In this document: positions 51,550 through 61,427 of the stretch, in pieces
Numbering within the stretch: position 1 is the first letter of the stretch
Layout: every line of letters begins with the position of its first letter
Origin: UBA2330 sp035443185
GTDB taxonomy: Bacteria; Bacteroidota; Ignavibacteria; Tepidaquicellales; Tepidaquicellaceae
Reading direction: 5' to 3'
Assembly (NCBI GenBank): GCA_035443185.1
Contig: DAORRV010000007.1
Span: forward strand, 1 to 64,000
DNA: 64,000 bases
The notes under the pieces: generated by a model
The model's input: only the letters and a program-made list of their open reading frames with translations
What the model was told of the DNA's origin: nothing
Databases searched by the model: none
Translations under genes and position numbers: made by a program

Positions 51550-53262
51550 TTATTTTAGAAGAATCATCCGCCTCGTCTCTACAAATCCCTCCGTCTCAAG
51601 CTTATAAAAATATACACCGCTCGAAAAATCACTTCCGTCAAATACTGCGTTGTATGAGCCGGACTGTAGTTTTTCATTTATCAGCTCAGAGATCTTTCTG
51701 CCGAGTGCATCATAGATATTCAGCCTTACATCAGCCGATTTCTTAATGTCGAATTTGATATTTGTGACAGGATTAAAAGGGTTTGGATAATTCTGATGAA
51801 GTTTAATACTTGTAGGAACATTAGAATTTATCGGCTGAATGCCGACAGGTTCGTCGGGAGGGATGAAGCCGTATTGATTGGTTCTGTAGCGGTCGTGACC
51901 GTACATAGGCCAGTGCATATTTTTTTGATCATAAGTAACACCGGGAAATGTCCATCCATTCAGTATCGGATGCGAAACATTATTTGTATCAATTAATGAA
52001 AAAATAAAATAATCTAATTGATTATCATTATTTATATCACCGTAAATACCTGCAGCACTAACTACACCTGAAGGTCTTAAAGGGGACCATGGTAACTGAC
52101 TTCCATTTTTATTATAAAAATAAACAAACCCCTTTAATGAAAAATCTATAATTCTAATGTGAGAGGTTATTATTATATCATTATTCATTTTCATGATTAA
52201 AGGAGAATTAAAATAATAACCATTACTAAAAACTGGCCAGTTGTTCATAAGTAAATTTTTTCTATCAAATAAAAATATCGGTCCTGGTTCACTTCCAAAT
52301 GACTGATAAAAATTATTGTTTTCATAACTTAATGCAATAGAACTGGATTCACTGCTTACAGTAGTTGAATAGTAATTTAAAATGAGATTGCCGCCTGTAT
52401 TATATATTGAAGTTTTCGTTCTTACTGAATCAGTATTTGGAAAATAATAAGCGGAATTTATATATAAAAATGTAGAATCATTCATAGGATCATTATAAAT
52501 CGTAGCAGGCTGTGAATAAAATATATATCCCGAATCAATTTTAAGCGGCCACCCGGGTAAATTTGTACCGTCATGACTGAAAATACTTATATATGTCGAA
52601 TCACAGTTAAAACCGTCAAGACATAAAGTTGAGTTTACTATTATCTCGGCATAATTGTCATTATCAAGATCAGCAATGGAAACAGGTGGAGTTTTAACTG
52701 CATCTGGCGGGTCTCCCGGTATTTTACGAGGCCAGCCATTTACTATATTTCCTAAATGATCGTACACATACAAATAATTAAATCCTTTTATTATTAATTC
52801 AAGATAACCGTTATTATTAATATCATACAAGCTTACAAAGGCAAGATTAACATCTTTAAGAAATAGCGGAAATCCCTGCATTCTGGTACCATCATAATTA
52901 AAAACATACAGACTGTCATTATTTCTTAATACTATATCCAGATTTCCGTCATTATTAATGTCTCCTGATGCTATTGCTGGCCAGGAATGAGCAGGAACAA
53001 TTGTAACAGGCCATCCGGCAAGGTCTGACCCGTCACTTTTCAGAATAAATATTTTTGTATGATTTGTCTTAAAAAGAGCGAAAGCAATTTCTTTATCTCC
53101 CTGATTATCAAAATTAGCAATTATAGGAGTCGCCCCATATAACATTGGCTGATAATAACTGTCAAGATCTTTTGGAAAACCTTTTAAATATTCAGGTGAT
53201 TGTGCAGAAAGATTTCCATTAAAAAATATGAAACTTATAATATAAATACTTAGAGTTTTCAT
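51550..53262 (-). CDS. FG-GAP/VCBS-repeat secreted protein with type IX secretion sorting domain
   Basis: The start at 53262 (MKTLSIYIISFIFF) gives a clear signal peptide; a longer frame would overlap the upstream gene. The body holds repeated calcium-loop motifs ('DINNDGNLDIVL', 'DINNNGYLELII', 'DLDNDNYAEIIV', 'DINNDNQLDYFI') typical of FG-GAP/VCBS propellers. The last 85 residues are a T9SS C-terminal domain ('NYPNPFNPVTNIKF', 'YDALGRKI', 'SGVYFYKLETEGF'). The protein is therefore probably secreted or surface-attached. It lies 16 bases after the small exported protein gene. Confidence 0.88.
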   Translation of the reverse strand: MKTLSIYIISFIFFNGNLSAQSPEYLKGFPKDLDSYYQPMLYGATPIIANFDNQGDKEIAFALFKTNHTKIFILKSDGSDLAGWPVTIVPAHSWPAIASGDINNDGNLDIVLRNNDSLYVFNYDGTRMQGFPLFLKDVNLAFVSLYDINNNGYLELIIKGFNYLYVYDHLGNIVNGWPRKIPGDPPDAVKTPPVSIADLDNDNYAEIIVNSTLCLDGFNCDSTYISIFSHDGTNLPGWPLKIDSGYIFYSQPATIYNDPMNDSTFLYINSAYYFPNTDSVRTKTSIYNTGGNLILNYYSTTVSSESSSIALSYENNNFYQSFGSEPGPIFLFDRKNLLMNNWPVFSNGYYFNSPLIMKMNNDIIITSHIRIIDFSLKGFVYFYNKNGSQLPWSPLRPSGVVSAAGIYGDINNDNQLDYFIFSLIDTNNVSHPILNGWTFPGVTYDQKNMHWPMYGHDRYRTNQYGFIPPDEPVGIQPINSNVPTSIKLHQNYPNPFNPVTNIKFDIKKSADVRLNIYDALGRKISELINEKLQSGSYNAVFDGSDFSSGVYFYKLETEGFVETRRMILLK

Positions 53263-53278
53263 GAATTTTATATTTAAC

Positions 53279-53629
53279 TTATCTGGCACAATCCAAAGCA
53301 GGATTATCAGGTCCCCAATCTACATCAGTATATCCTGTACCCGGATGATAAATAATTTGAGTACCGGTGCAATCGTTTTTTGTTGCTTTTAAAGTATATG
53401 TTCCTGCTGGTAATCCTGTAATACCACATAATCCGTTTGATAAAGTAGGTCCGCATGAACCATAAAGTGTAGTTCCAATCCATGCAGTTATAACCCACCC
53501 ATCATCAGGTGAATATAGAATGTAATTTCTTATATCATTTGGAAAACGATTGTTTTCCACTCCCTGAATATCTGATAACATAAATGCTGTAAGGACTACA
53601 GCAGCTAAGAATAAAAATGTGCGTTTCAT
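53279..53629 (-). CDS. Small exported Ig-like/CarboxypepD-like protein
   Basis: 116 residues, signal peptide about 1-18. The body has strands 'DGWVITAWIGTTLYGSCGP', 'GITGLPAGTYTLKATKNDC' and a Trp-Gly-Pro end, with four Cys that could pair. 'LPAGTYTLKATK' is typical of carboxypeptidase regulatory-like or Ig-like folds. AAGGAG lies 8 bases before the ATG, one of the clearest ribosome sites here. A decayed relative lies directly upstream. Confidence 0.65.
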   Translation of the reverse strand: MKRTFLFLAAVVLTAFMLSDIQGVENNRFPNDIRNYILYSPDDGWVITAWIGTTLYGSCGPTLSNGLCGITGLPAGTYTLKATKNDCTGTQIIYHPGTGYTDVDWGPDNPALDCAR

Positions 53630-53719
53630 TTTAAAACTCCTTCTAATTTAATTGTTAAAAATATTTTTGGAACTATTCTGTTTAAAAAAAATACAAAATA
53701 AAATTTAAAAATTAAACTA

Positions 53720-54061
53720 TTAGGGAGTTCCAATATTAACACTGACAATCGGATAAACTGGAACACCATTTACAATATTCAAAGTTGTAACTCCATCTCC
53801 AAAACCAAATTTAGTAGCTTTAACTTCATAACTTCCATTAGGAAAATAACTTCCACCATTATCGAAAGTTATAATTCCATTACTATTTGTTGTCATCGGA
53901 GTTCCAAATAAATTACTTCCTCATCCGTTTAATTTAATAGTAACAGATGCTCCTTCCACTAAACCGGTTCTATATTCGAAATGAACTGTTACTGATCCAG
54001 AAGGTAATTCTGAGATTTCTGAGTTTGAAACAGGTCAAAATGAAAACAAGAATTTTGTTGC
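53720..54061 (-). pseudogene. Remnant of a CarboxypepD/Ig-like exported protein with two in-frame TGA codons
   Basis: One frame reads '...KFLFSF-stop-PVSNSEIS', then 'GSVTVHFEYRTGLVEGASV', 'IKLNG-stop-GSNLFGTPM' and 'PNGSYEVKATKFGFGDG' to a TAA at 53720. Stops are TGA at 54035-54037 and 53921-53923. No start codon is found upstream, where the subtilase terminator begins. 'GSYEVKATK' mirrors 'GTYTLKATK' of the next gene, so the two are probably paralogues. Both TGA codons fall where Trp would be plausible. Confidence 0.6.
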
Positions 54062-54074
54062 GAAATATGTATTT

Positions 54075-54108
54075 AAAAAAATCAGCCGAAACAATTGTCC
54101 CGGCTGAT
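54075..54108 (-). terminator. Rho-independent terminator of the subtilase gene
   Basis: On the minus strand ATCAGCCG-N12-CGGCTGAT (8-bp perfect stem) is followed by six T's, about 75 bases after the stop. Confidence 0.88.
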
Positions 54109-54183
54109 TAATATTTATACTGTATATCAAATTTTGTTAAATTAAAAATATTAATTTATTAATTAACATTTCTAATTTTAAAT

Positions 54184-57126
54184 TTACTTGACGAGCAGCA
54201 TTTTCTTAGTCTCAATAAATCCCTCTGACTGAAGTTTATAAAAATAAACTCCGCTGTTAAGATTAGCTGCATTAAAATCTACTTCATAAGAACCTGACTG
54301 TAAATTCGAGTTTACTAAATTTGCTACTTCTTTTCCGAGAGCGTCATAGATCTTAAGACTTGTATATCCGGCTTTTGATAATCCGAATGAGATCTTTGTG
54401 CTTGGATTGAAGGGGTTTGGATAATTTTGTGATAAAGAATATTTATCAGGAGCTATTGAATTATAATTTGTGATACCAAGAACTGTATTATATTTCAGCT
54501 TGGCAGCAACTGTATTTGCCTGAAGATCTGCAAGGTTAGTTCCTGCTACAAGCGCAAAAGTAATAGTGATCTCGGAATTTGCATCAATAGTATAAGGACC
54601 GCTGCCGACTGTATTTGCTACATCTCTTCCTGTAGTTCCGCCGGCATCCATTCTGCCTATACCAGAAGAAAGTGATTCAAACTTTTCAGGATCAGAATAA
54701 CCGTCATAAATATTCCACGGATTTCCTGCAATGTTTTGTTCGTTATCGATCGCCCAGTATGATGGATTCGTAGCTGACAGAAGCGCAACACCTACATAAG
54801 TTCCAGGGTTGTTATCTGTTCTCCATAAATATCCGAGCTGATTTGCTGCATCCCAGCTTGCTCGGTTAAGTGCACCGCTTGCTCCGATATCCCAGTCACC
54901 AAATAATCCTGCATAGAAATTCGTGATAGCAGCTCCGGTAGTATTCTTAATTTTATATTTCACAATAACATAATCTTCATCCTGCTCATCATTAAAAGCG
55001 TAACTGTTGAATGTAATTTCAACACCTATCTTACTAGAACCCGCTGCATCGTCATTATATTTCGCACTTCCGTCCTGATTAGAAAGAATTCCCGGATCAG
55101 TGATCTGAAACGGAATGATGTTTGTGAAGTCCATGCTCTGCACTGCCTGATCGCCTGACCTTACACAATCTGAGACTCTATTTGGTGCTGTAGCGCAGAT
55201 AAGTCCGCCTTCAAATAAAAGATTACTTCCGTTGTTATATTTAAAACCTTCACCCTGAGTATTGCTTGAATAATCATTAAATCCAAAATTACCACGGCTG
55301 TTTATCGTCGTTGTAATTTTATTTGCATTCATGCTAAAGTAACTTGGATTTACTACAACTGTAAAATATTCAAAATCTGAATATGAACCGTCTGTATAAG
55401 TTACTTTAAACTCTACTTTTGAATTGGCTGCAGCATTACCGTTTATCCTTACTCTGTAAGGATTTCCGCCGTTGTTTGCAGTACCTAGAGTTCCGACCGC
55501 TCCAAGTGAAGAATTTCCGTTCATCATTGTAACTGCTGTAGAAGTTGTAGTAATATCTGCTGCAACATTGGAAGTTGCATCAAGATAATTTATAAAATTT
55601 CCTGTGATATTCATAGTGTCATTTGGCTGAGGCACATTGTTATTTCCGTCGGTGACTGAAAATGAATTCATTCTGACTGAAGGAGAACTTACTGTTAGAG
55701 CTCTGTGCATATTGATCCTGCCCTTACCGAGCCTGCCAACGTAAGATGGATTCTGTGCATCGATGTTTTCTGAAGTAACTCTGACTTTTTCACCAACCTG
55801 CATTGCTGTATAAGTCGGGAACTGAGATTTTACAATTCCGCATACACCTGCAGTGATCGGTGAAGCCATTGATGTTCCGCTGAAGTTTGCATAAGAATTA
55901 TTATAAAGTGTGCTGTAAATACTTGATCCCGGAGCACATGCATCGATAGAAGTTCCGAAATTTGAAAAAGAAGATCTTGTATCAGTGGAAGTAGTGGAAG
56001 CAATATTTAAGACATATTTATAAGCTGCAGGATAAAATGTATTACTGGAGCCGTCATTACCTGCGGCACAGACGACTAAGGAATTTTTATTTATAGTTGC
56101 ATAAGTAATTACATCCTGTTCGAACTGACCGCCGCCACCGCCGCCCCATGAGCAGTTAATTACGTCGCAGCCCATATCAGCCGCAAATTTAATTCCTTCA
56201 TAACCGGTAATAATAAGTCCTAATCCTCCCGGTCCTCTTGTATCATTATCGGCTGCACATTTCACACCCATTATTTTACATTTAAATCCGGGTCCTGCTA
56301 CGCCGATACCGTTATTTGTAACAGCAGAAGCATCACCTGATACATGCGAACCGTGATTATTATTTGCACCCATGATCATAGGATCATTGTCCGAAACTAC
56401 ATTATTATAATCAACACCTCCAAAATCCCATCCTCTGTAATTATCTACATAGCCGTCATTGTCATTATCAATACCATCTATCTGATCAGCATAATTAATT
56501 TTAATATTCGCTGCAAGATCGGGATGATCCCAGTCTGTTCCTGAGTCAACAATTCCGATCACAACGTTTGTATCACCCTGCTGAATGTCCCATCCTGCAG
56601 GTGCAGCAATTTTATTTATAAAATACTGCTGTCCGAGTGAAGGATCGTTTGGAGTGAATGAAGAAACTGAAGACACATGCTGAATATATTTCGGCTGTGC
56701 ATATTCGACTTCGCCTGTATTGTAAATTTCATTCACTGCATCTTCAAGACTCACCGCTGAATTAAAATTGAAAATATAGATCAGAGACAGGTCAGAATAT
56801 TTCTCACCGGAAGCTGTTTGATCGTTCATCGGCTTTACAGCATCAGCAAACATTTTTGAAACGCCTCTTGAGCCGAGTCTTTCAAGAGTGTTTGTGATCT
56901 TTATGTTATCTATGTTTGCAATTCCTGAAGAATTTCTGTTGGATTCTTTCAGTTTAAAAATTACTGTATTTGGAAAGTAATCAAGCTCAGTCAGATTCTG
57001 ATCCAGTCTGAAATAATTTTTTGAAGCTGAATTTTTATTATCATCATAATTTCTGAAAGAAAAGAAGACCGATGAAAATAAAAAAAGCAGTAAGAAATAA
57101 TTTGTAAATTTAATTTTCTGTTTCAT
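54184..57126 (-). CDS. Subtilisin-family (S8) serine protease with type IX secretion sorting domain
   Basis: 980 residues. Signal peptide (about 1-25), a prodomain-like segment (about 45-150), and the S8 catalytic domain (about 165-480) with Asp in 'GIVDSGTDWDHPDL', His in 'NNHGSHVSG' and Ser in 'SGTSMASPITAG'. A long beta-rich region (about 490-890) follows, then a T9SS C-terminal domain ('NYPNPFNPSTKISF', 'YDALGKEV', 'SGVYFYKLQSEGF'). It should be exported through the type IX system and degrade external protein. It has its own terminator; promoter not identified. Confidence 0.93.
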   Translation of the reverse strand: MKQKIKFTNYFLLLFLFSSVFFSFRNYDDNKNSASKNYFRLDQNLTELDYFPNTVIFKLKESNRNSSGIANIDNIKITNTLERLGSRGVSKMFADAVKPMNDQTASGEKYSDLSLIYIFNFNSAVSLEDAVNEIYNTGEVEYAQPKYIQHVSSVSSFTPNDPSLGQQYFINKIAAPAGWDIQQGDTNVVIGIVDSGTDWDHPDLAANIKINYADQIDGIDNDNDGYVDNYRGWDFGGVDYNNVVSDNDPMIMGANNNHGSHVSGDASAVTNNGIGVAGPGFKCKIMGVKCAADNDTRGPGGLGLIITGYEGIKFAADMGCDVINCSWGGGGGGQFEQDVITYATINKNSLVVCAAGNDGSSNTFYPAAYKYVLNIASTTSTDTRSSFSNFGTSIDACAPGSSIYSTLYNNSYANFSGTSMASPITAGVCGIVKSQFPTYTAMQVGEKVRVTSENIDAQNPSYVGRLGKGRINMHRALTVSSPSVRMNSFSVTDGNNNVPQPNDTMNITGNFINYLDATSNVAADITTTSTAVTMMNGNSSLGAVGTLGTANNGGNPYRVRINGNAAANSKVEFKVTYTDGSYSDFEYFTVVVNPSYFSMNANKITTTINSRGNFGFNDYSSNTQGEGFKYNNGSNLLFEGGLICATAPNRVSDCVRSGDQAVQSMDFTNIIPFQITDPGILSNQDGSAKYNDDAAGSSKIGVEITFNSYAFNDEQDEDYVIVKYKIKNTTGAAITNFYAGLFGDWDIGASGALNRASWDAANQLGYLWRTDNNPGTYVGVALLSATNPSYWAIDNEQNIAGNPWNIYDGYSDPEKFESLSSGIGRMDAGGTTGRDVANTVGSGPYTIDANSEITITFALVAGTNLADLQANTVAAKLKYNTVLGITNYNSIAPDKYSLSQNYPNPFNPSTKISFGLSKAGYTSLKIYDALGKEVANLVNSNLQSGSYEVDFNAANLNSGVYFYKLQSEGFIETKKMLLVK

Positions 57127-57170
57127 GCATTTTAAAATGTTAATTAAGAAATGGTTATTTGATTTTTTTG

Positions 57171-57214
57171 ACTAATTAGACTAATTAGACTAATTTCACT
57201 AATTAGACTAATTC
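57171..57214. repeat. Tandem 9-mer ACTAATTAG, five copies, running into the ndk stop
   Basis: Copies at 57171, 57180, 57189 (ACTAATTTC), 57198 and 57207 (ACTAATTC). The last two cover the ndk stop codon (57203-57205) and its final codons. Confidence 0.85.
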
Positions 57215-57628
57215 TTTTTCCGTAAAGAAGAATCCTGTTTCGATCTTTCCATTCTCTTCGGAATCAGAACCGTGAACTGCATTCTCTGATTTTGAATCTG
57301 CAAATATTTTTCTTACTGTACCTTCCTCTGCTTCTGCAGGATCAGTAGCACCAATTAGTTTTCTGTAGTCAGAAACTGCATTTTCTTTTTCCAGTGCTAT
57401 TACTACTACAGGACCTGATGTCATAAATGAAACTAGTTCACCATAGAAAGGTCTTTCTTTATGAACTTCATAAAACTTCCCTGCAGTCACTTCATCTAAT
57501 TTTATCATTTTCATTCCGCGGATATTAAATCCTGCATCGAGTAACATTTGTACAATGCTTCCCTGTACTTTCTTTTTTACTGCATCGGGTTTAATGATGC
57601 ATAGTGTGCTTTGTAGCGAGTTTGACAA
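57203..57628 (-). CDS. ndk: Nucleoside diphosphate kinase
   Basis: 141 residues with the NDK landmarks 'TLCIIKPDAVKKK' (about 8-20), 'FYEVHKERPFYGELVSFMTS' (about 52-71), 'GPVVVIALEKENAV' and the phospho-His loop 'ENAVHGSDSEENG'. It transfers phosphate between nucleoside tri- and diphosphates. The C-terminal 'EKELV' comes from the tandem ACTAATTAG repeat and is not conserved. It follows the PBP gene by about 40 bases on the same strand. Confidence 0.96.
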   Translation of the reverse strand: MSNSLQSTLCIIKPDAVKKKVQGSIVQMLLDAGFNIRGMKMIKLDEVTAGKFYEVHKERPFYGELVSFMTSGPVVVIALEKENAVSDYRKLIGATDPAEAEEGTVRKIFADSKSENAVHGSDSEENGKIETGFFFTEKELV

Positions 57629-57669
57629 ATTTTATTTCCTTTCTGTATTTATTGATTAATATAGTTTTT

Positions 57670-59970
57670 TTAAAATCCTACGCTGCCTGCGGGCGGGTCG
57701 GATGTTTCACCGGTTGTTTCAGTTGGAGCGCTGTAGTGATAAATGTTACATTTTTTCTGACTATTCTTTTTAATAGAAAGATCATTTACTGTCGGACACG
57801 AACCGTTGCTTCTCATTCCTGTTACCGAACATACGGCACCTTCATCTACTGTTTCAGGCATCAGGAAATATGCGATCGGAAAATCAAATTGATCATCTGA
57901 GTAAAGCTTACCCATGAATCTTCCCCAAATAGGAGCTGCTGCCGTACCACCCTGTCCGTATGATCCGCCGAACTTTACTCTTGCATCATCAAATCCAAGC
58001 CAGACACCTGCTACGAACTGCGGAGTAAATCCAATAAACCATGCATCTGTATAATTCTGCGATGTACCAGTCTTACCTGCTGCGGGTCTTTGAAAAAATT
58101 GTCTGACGCTGGTTGCAGTTCCATAATCTATCACACCCTGCATCATATCGCACATTATAAATGCTGCTTCTTCGCTCATTGCTTCTCTTGTCTGCGGATG
58201 AAATTCTTCGATGATCTTACCGTTCCTGTCTTCTATTTTCAAAATTGCAATCGGTTCTACCCAGATACCTTCATTAGCGAAAGTACCATAAGCATTTGTC
58301 ATTTCCAAGGGACTGACTTCACCAACTCCCAGTGAAAGAGAGATCACATTCGGCAGTTCAGAATTGATTCCCATTTTATGAGAAAGTTCAATGACTTTAT
58401 CAATCGGAGCAAGTTCCATAGCAGTTCTTGCAGCTACAACGTTGATAGATTTTGCAAGTGCATCCCGAAGAGAGACACTTCCGCCGGTGCCGCCGCCTTT
58501 AGGTGACCAGACCGTTCCGCCAATATTTACAACAAGAGGATCATTAGAGATCTGATAACCGGGAGAATATCCGTTTATAATTGCTTCGGCATATACAAAA
58601 GGTTTGAATGCAGATCCGGGCTGACGCTTTATCTGAGTGACGTGATTTAGTCCGTATTTAAAAACTGAATTAGGATTTGAGCCGACCATTGCTTTTATTT
58701 CACCGGTCTTTGGATTCATTACTACAAATCCTACCTGTACAGTTGAAGTAAGTTTTTTAACAGAGTCTATATATTGTTTATCAGCTTTTAACCTGTTTGC
58801 AATTTCAACCCTTTCTTCTTCTGTCTTCGCTTTTTTATACTCTTCAGAAAACCTAATATTTTTCGAAATTGCATCTTTGAGAATAGTTTTATTCTGAGTT
58901 GAATTCCAGCTCCAGTAATTATTAAAAGATTTCTGAAACGTGCTTAGCTGAGTCTTTACAGCATCTTCTGCATGTTTTTGAAATCGTGAATCTAAAGTAG
59001 TATAAACTTTTAATCCATCCCTGTAAAGATCATATCCGTGTTTTTCTGCAATGCCTTCCATTAGCTGTCTGACATACTCAGTAAACTGAGGCGCAGAAGA
59101 ATCAAATGTCGCATAATCTTTTTTCAGTGAAGTTTTGAGCGGATCGTTTAAAGCTATATCAAGATTTTCTTTTGAAATAAAACCCTCGGCATACATTTCA
59201 TTAAGTACAAGATTTCTTCTTTCAATTGATTTCTCAGGCTGATCTACCGGATCATAATTTGATGGTGATTTTAAAACACCTACAAGTACAGCACATTCAT
59301 CAAGGTTCAGGTCTCTGGCAGTTTTGTTAAAATAAGTCTGAGCAGCCGCCTCTATACCATAAGCACCTTTCCCGAAATAAACTGTGTTCAGATAATATGC
59401 AAGTATTTCTGCTTTAGTATAAGTTCTTTCGATCTGGACAGCAGTCATTGCTTCCCTGAGTTTTCTGTTTATGGAAATTTCATTCCCGATATCTTTATAC
59501 AAATTTCTTGCAAGCTGCTGTGTAATGGTCGAAGCTCCTTCTTTTGTAAGACTTCCACTCATTACATTCTTTATAAAAGCTTTGAATATTCTGTCCACAT
59601 CCACTCCCCAGTGATCATAAAATTTTTGATCCTCAATTGAGATCAAAGCATTTATCATATCTTTGGGAACATTGTCAAGAGTGACCTTTGTCCTGTTCTT
59701 AAGAAAAAATTTATCTATAAGCTCGCCATCTGAAGAATAAATCTTTGTAGCTTCTTCAAGTTTTGGATTCTCAAGCTCTGCAAGTGAAGGAAGGGTTTTT
59801 GAAAGATAAAATAAGTAAGCACCCCCGGCTATAATGACAGCAATAAATATAAATATTGCTGTATTAAAAAATCCATTGAAGGTACTGTTACTTTTTGTTT
59901 TTTTCTTTCTGTATTTTTTATCCGAAAAATATTTATCTAACTCTTCTTCGGAATAATTATTATTGTCCAA
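57670..59970 (-). CDS. Class A penicillin-binding protein 1A
   Basis: 766 residues. One N-terminal membrane helix (about 31-51), a GT51 transglycosylase (about 70-250, 'SIEDQKFYDHWGVD', 'KEGASTITQQLARNLY', 'YLNTVYFGKGAYGIEAAAQ') and a transpeptidase (about 400-690). In the latter, 'RQPGSAFKP' holds the SxxK Ser, 'KSINV' the SxN motif and 'GKTGTSQN' the KTG motif. It polymerises and cross-links peptidoglycan outside the inner membrane. The Lys-rich start (KKYRKKKTKS) faces the cytoplasm. It starts 3 bases after the LpxH-like gene ends, so the two are co-transcribed. Confidence 0.95.
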   Translation of the reverse strand: MDNNNYSEEELDKYFSDKKYRKKKTKSNSTFNGFFNTAIFIFIAVIIAGGAYLFYLSKTLPSLAELENPKLEEATKIYSSDGELIDKFFLKNRTKVTLDNVPKDMINALISIEDQKFYDHWGVDVDRIFKAFIKNVMSGSLTKEGASTITQQLARNLYKDIGNEISINRKLREAMTAVQIERTYTKAEILAYYLNTVYFGKGAYGIEAAAQTYFNKTARDLNLDECAVLVGVLKSPSNYDPVDQPEKSIERRNLVLNEMYAEGFISKENLDIALNDPLKTSLKKDYATFDSSAPQFTEYVRQLMEGIAEKHGYDLYRDGLKVYTTLDSRFQKHAEDAVKTQLSTFQKSFNNYWSWNSTQNKTILKDAISKNIRFSEEYKKAKTEEERVEIANRLKADKQYIDSVKKLTSTVQVGFVVMNPKTGEIKAMVGSNPNSVFKYGLNHVTQIKRQPGSAFKPFVYAEAIINGYSPGYQISNDPLVVNIGGTVWSPKGGGTGGSVSLRDALAKSINVVAARTAMELAPIDKVIELSHKMGINSELPNVISLSLGVGEVSPLEMTNAYGTFANEGIWVEPIAILKIEDRNGKIIEEFHPQTREAMSEEAAFIMCDMMQGVIDYGTATSVRQFFQRPAAGKTGTSQNYTDAWFIGFTPQFVAGVWLGFDDARVKFGGSYGQGGTAAAPIWGRFMGKLYSDDQFDFPIAYFLMPETVDEGAVCSVTGMRSNGSCPTVNDLSIKKNSQKKCNIYHYSAPTETTGETSDPPAGSVGF

Positions 59971-59973
59971 AAT

Positions 59974-60741
59974 TTATTGATTGTGCTTTTTATTTTCTAG
60001 CCCCTTATAATTAAGGTCATAAAAGGTTTTTAGTTCAAAGTTTCCGTTTTCATATATACCATATGAAAAATGATCGATCCAGTCTCCAAGATTAATATAA
60101 TATCCGCCTGAATGTTCGATCATAACCGGTCTGTGTCTGTGTCCCATTACTACATAATCAAAACCATTCTCAAGCATTTCAAGAGCTCTGTCTCTGAGAC
60201 CGTCTTTTTCGGAATAGTCTTTAACACTCGTATGCTTTCTGGAAGTTTCCGATGTGCCTTTTGCAAGTCTAATGCCTATAGAAGGATGCAGCATTGAATA
60301 TAGTTTCTGACTGAACTTATTTCTGAGAATCTTCTTCAGTATCCGGTAACCGGTGTCATTATGAGCAAAACCGTCACCATGATGTATAAAAAACTTTTTA
60401 CCTTCGATCTCCCTCTCAATGTGAGTATGGCAGATCTCTATTCCAAATTCCTTTTTGAAAAAGTCTCCTTTCCAGAAATCATGATTACCGGCAATGTAAT
60501 TGATCTTTATACCTTTCTCAGTTAATTCAGATATTTTTGTAAAAAGTCGGTAATAACCCTTTGGCACTACGTATTTATATTCTATCCAACAGTCAAAAAG
60601 ATCTCCGACTATGAAGATCTCTTTGGCATCTTCCTGAATGCTGTGTAAAAATTCAGTGAGTTTGATCTCTTTCAGCTTTTCTTTTTCGTCAGATTCTAAA
60701 CCAAGATGTACGTCAGAAAAGAAATAATATGCACCACTCAT
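59974..60741 (-). CDS. lpxH: UDP-2,3-diacylglucosamine diphosphatase (LpxH-like metallophosphatase)
   Basis: 255 residues with metallophosphoesterase motifs: 'FFSDVHLGL' (DxH, about 7-15), 'VGDLFDCWIE' (GDxxD, about 45-54), 'AGNHDFW' (GNHD, about 84-90), 'HHGDGF' and 'VMGHRHRP'. The LpxH type removes UMP from UDP-diacylglucosamine in lipid A synthesis, which fits a Gram-negative envelope and the coupled PBP gene. Other UDP-sugar hydrolases in the family cannot be fully excluded. Confidence 0.88.
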   Translation of the reverse strand: MSGAYYFFSDVHLGLESDEKEKLKEIKLTEFLHSIQEDAKEIFIVGDLFDCWIEYKYVVPKGYYRLFTKISELTEKGIKINYIAGNHDFWKGDFFKKEFGIEICHTHIEREIEGKKFFIHHGDGFAHNDTGYRILKKILRNKFSQKLYSMLHPSIGIRLAKGTSETSRKHTSVKDYSEKDGLRDRALEMLENGFDYVVMGHRHRPVMIEHSGGYYINLGDWIDHFSYGIYENGNFELKTFYDLNYKGLENKKHNQ

Positions 60742-60758
60742 TTATTTAAAGTAAAATA

Positions 60759-61202
60759 CTATTTTACTTTGACCTTTGTGGAAAATTTCTGATTAGCCAT
60801 TTTACAAACACCGTCTGAAACAGTACAGTATCCGAATTTTACACTACCTGTTACGCTAATTGTGGAACCGCTTGCTGCGTTATCCGGTACTTTGAATTCA
60901 TATTTTACTTTGGAATTACTGATATAATCTCCATCACCTCCGGAATAATCCTGAAATCCGACTCCTTCTATTTCACCTGTGGTCAGATCCATTGTTACTC
61001 CCGGATCTTTCGGGATCTTTACTTTTGATCCTGTCTTGAATGTAAGTGTGATTGTACCTGTTTCTCCCGGACTGTAAGATTTTTTATTTACACTTGCACT
61101 CACTCCCGGAGCAGCAGAATTAATATCAGAAATATTCATTCCCATAAAAGGAATAATCATTAATACTGCAATAAAAAATGCTGTTTTTTTTATGTATTTC
61201 AA
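60759..61202 (-). CDS. Exported DsbD N-terminal-like (thiol-disulfide interchange) domain protein
   Basis: 147 residues with a signal peptide (about 1-30). The beta-sandwich has 'VNKKSYSPGETGTITLTF' (about 38-55) and the redox segment 'FGYCTVSDGVCKMANQKFS' (Cys about 124 and 132). This pattern matches the periplasmic N-terminal domain of DsbD but here stands alone. It could pass electrons to envelope thiols. The TTG start is supported by AGGAG 7 bases upstream. It lies 17 bases before the LpxH-like gene on the same strand. Confidence 0.75.
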   Translation of the reverse strand: MKYIKKTAFFIAVLMIIPFMGMNISDINSAAPGVSASVNKKSYSPGETGTITLTFKTGSKVKIPKDPGVTMDLTTGEIEGVGFQDYSGGDGDYISNSKVKYEFKVPDNAASGSTISVTGSVKFGYCTVSDGVCKMANQKFSTKVKVK

Positions 61203-61427
61203 TGTTTTCTCCTGTTTAGATTAATTAAAAATATACTCATTTTGATTTTTTATACAAAGACAAATTCAATATCAAATTTTAAAATTTATATTTTAAATAA
61301 CGATTACTTAGGTGTTATTGTAACTTTTTATTTATAAATGATAAATTGAACCTGTTTACTCACATCTTGTTCCTGTTTAACTCGCAAAATATTATTTAAT
61401 ATTTAAAATTTATTATTTAAAATTTAC

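Noticed and set aside
8229..54061. TGA read as tryptophan (altered genetic code or selenocysteine-like recoding)
   Set aside because: TGA ends many genes here at natural C-termini (for example 642, 4747, 27064), Trp is coded by TGG throughout, the sdhB interruption also includes a TAA and an Arg-position TGA, and no SECIS-like structure was evident.
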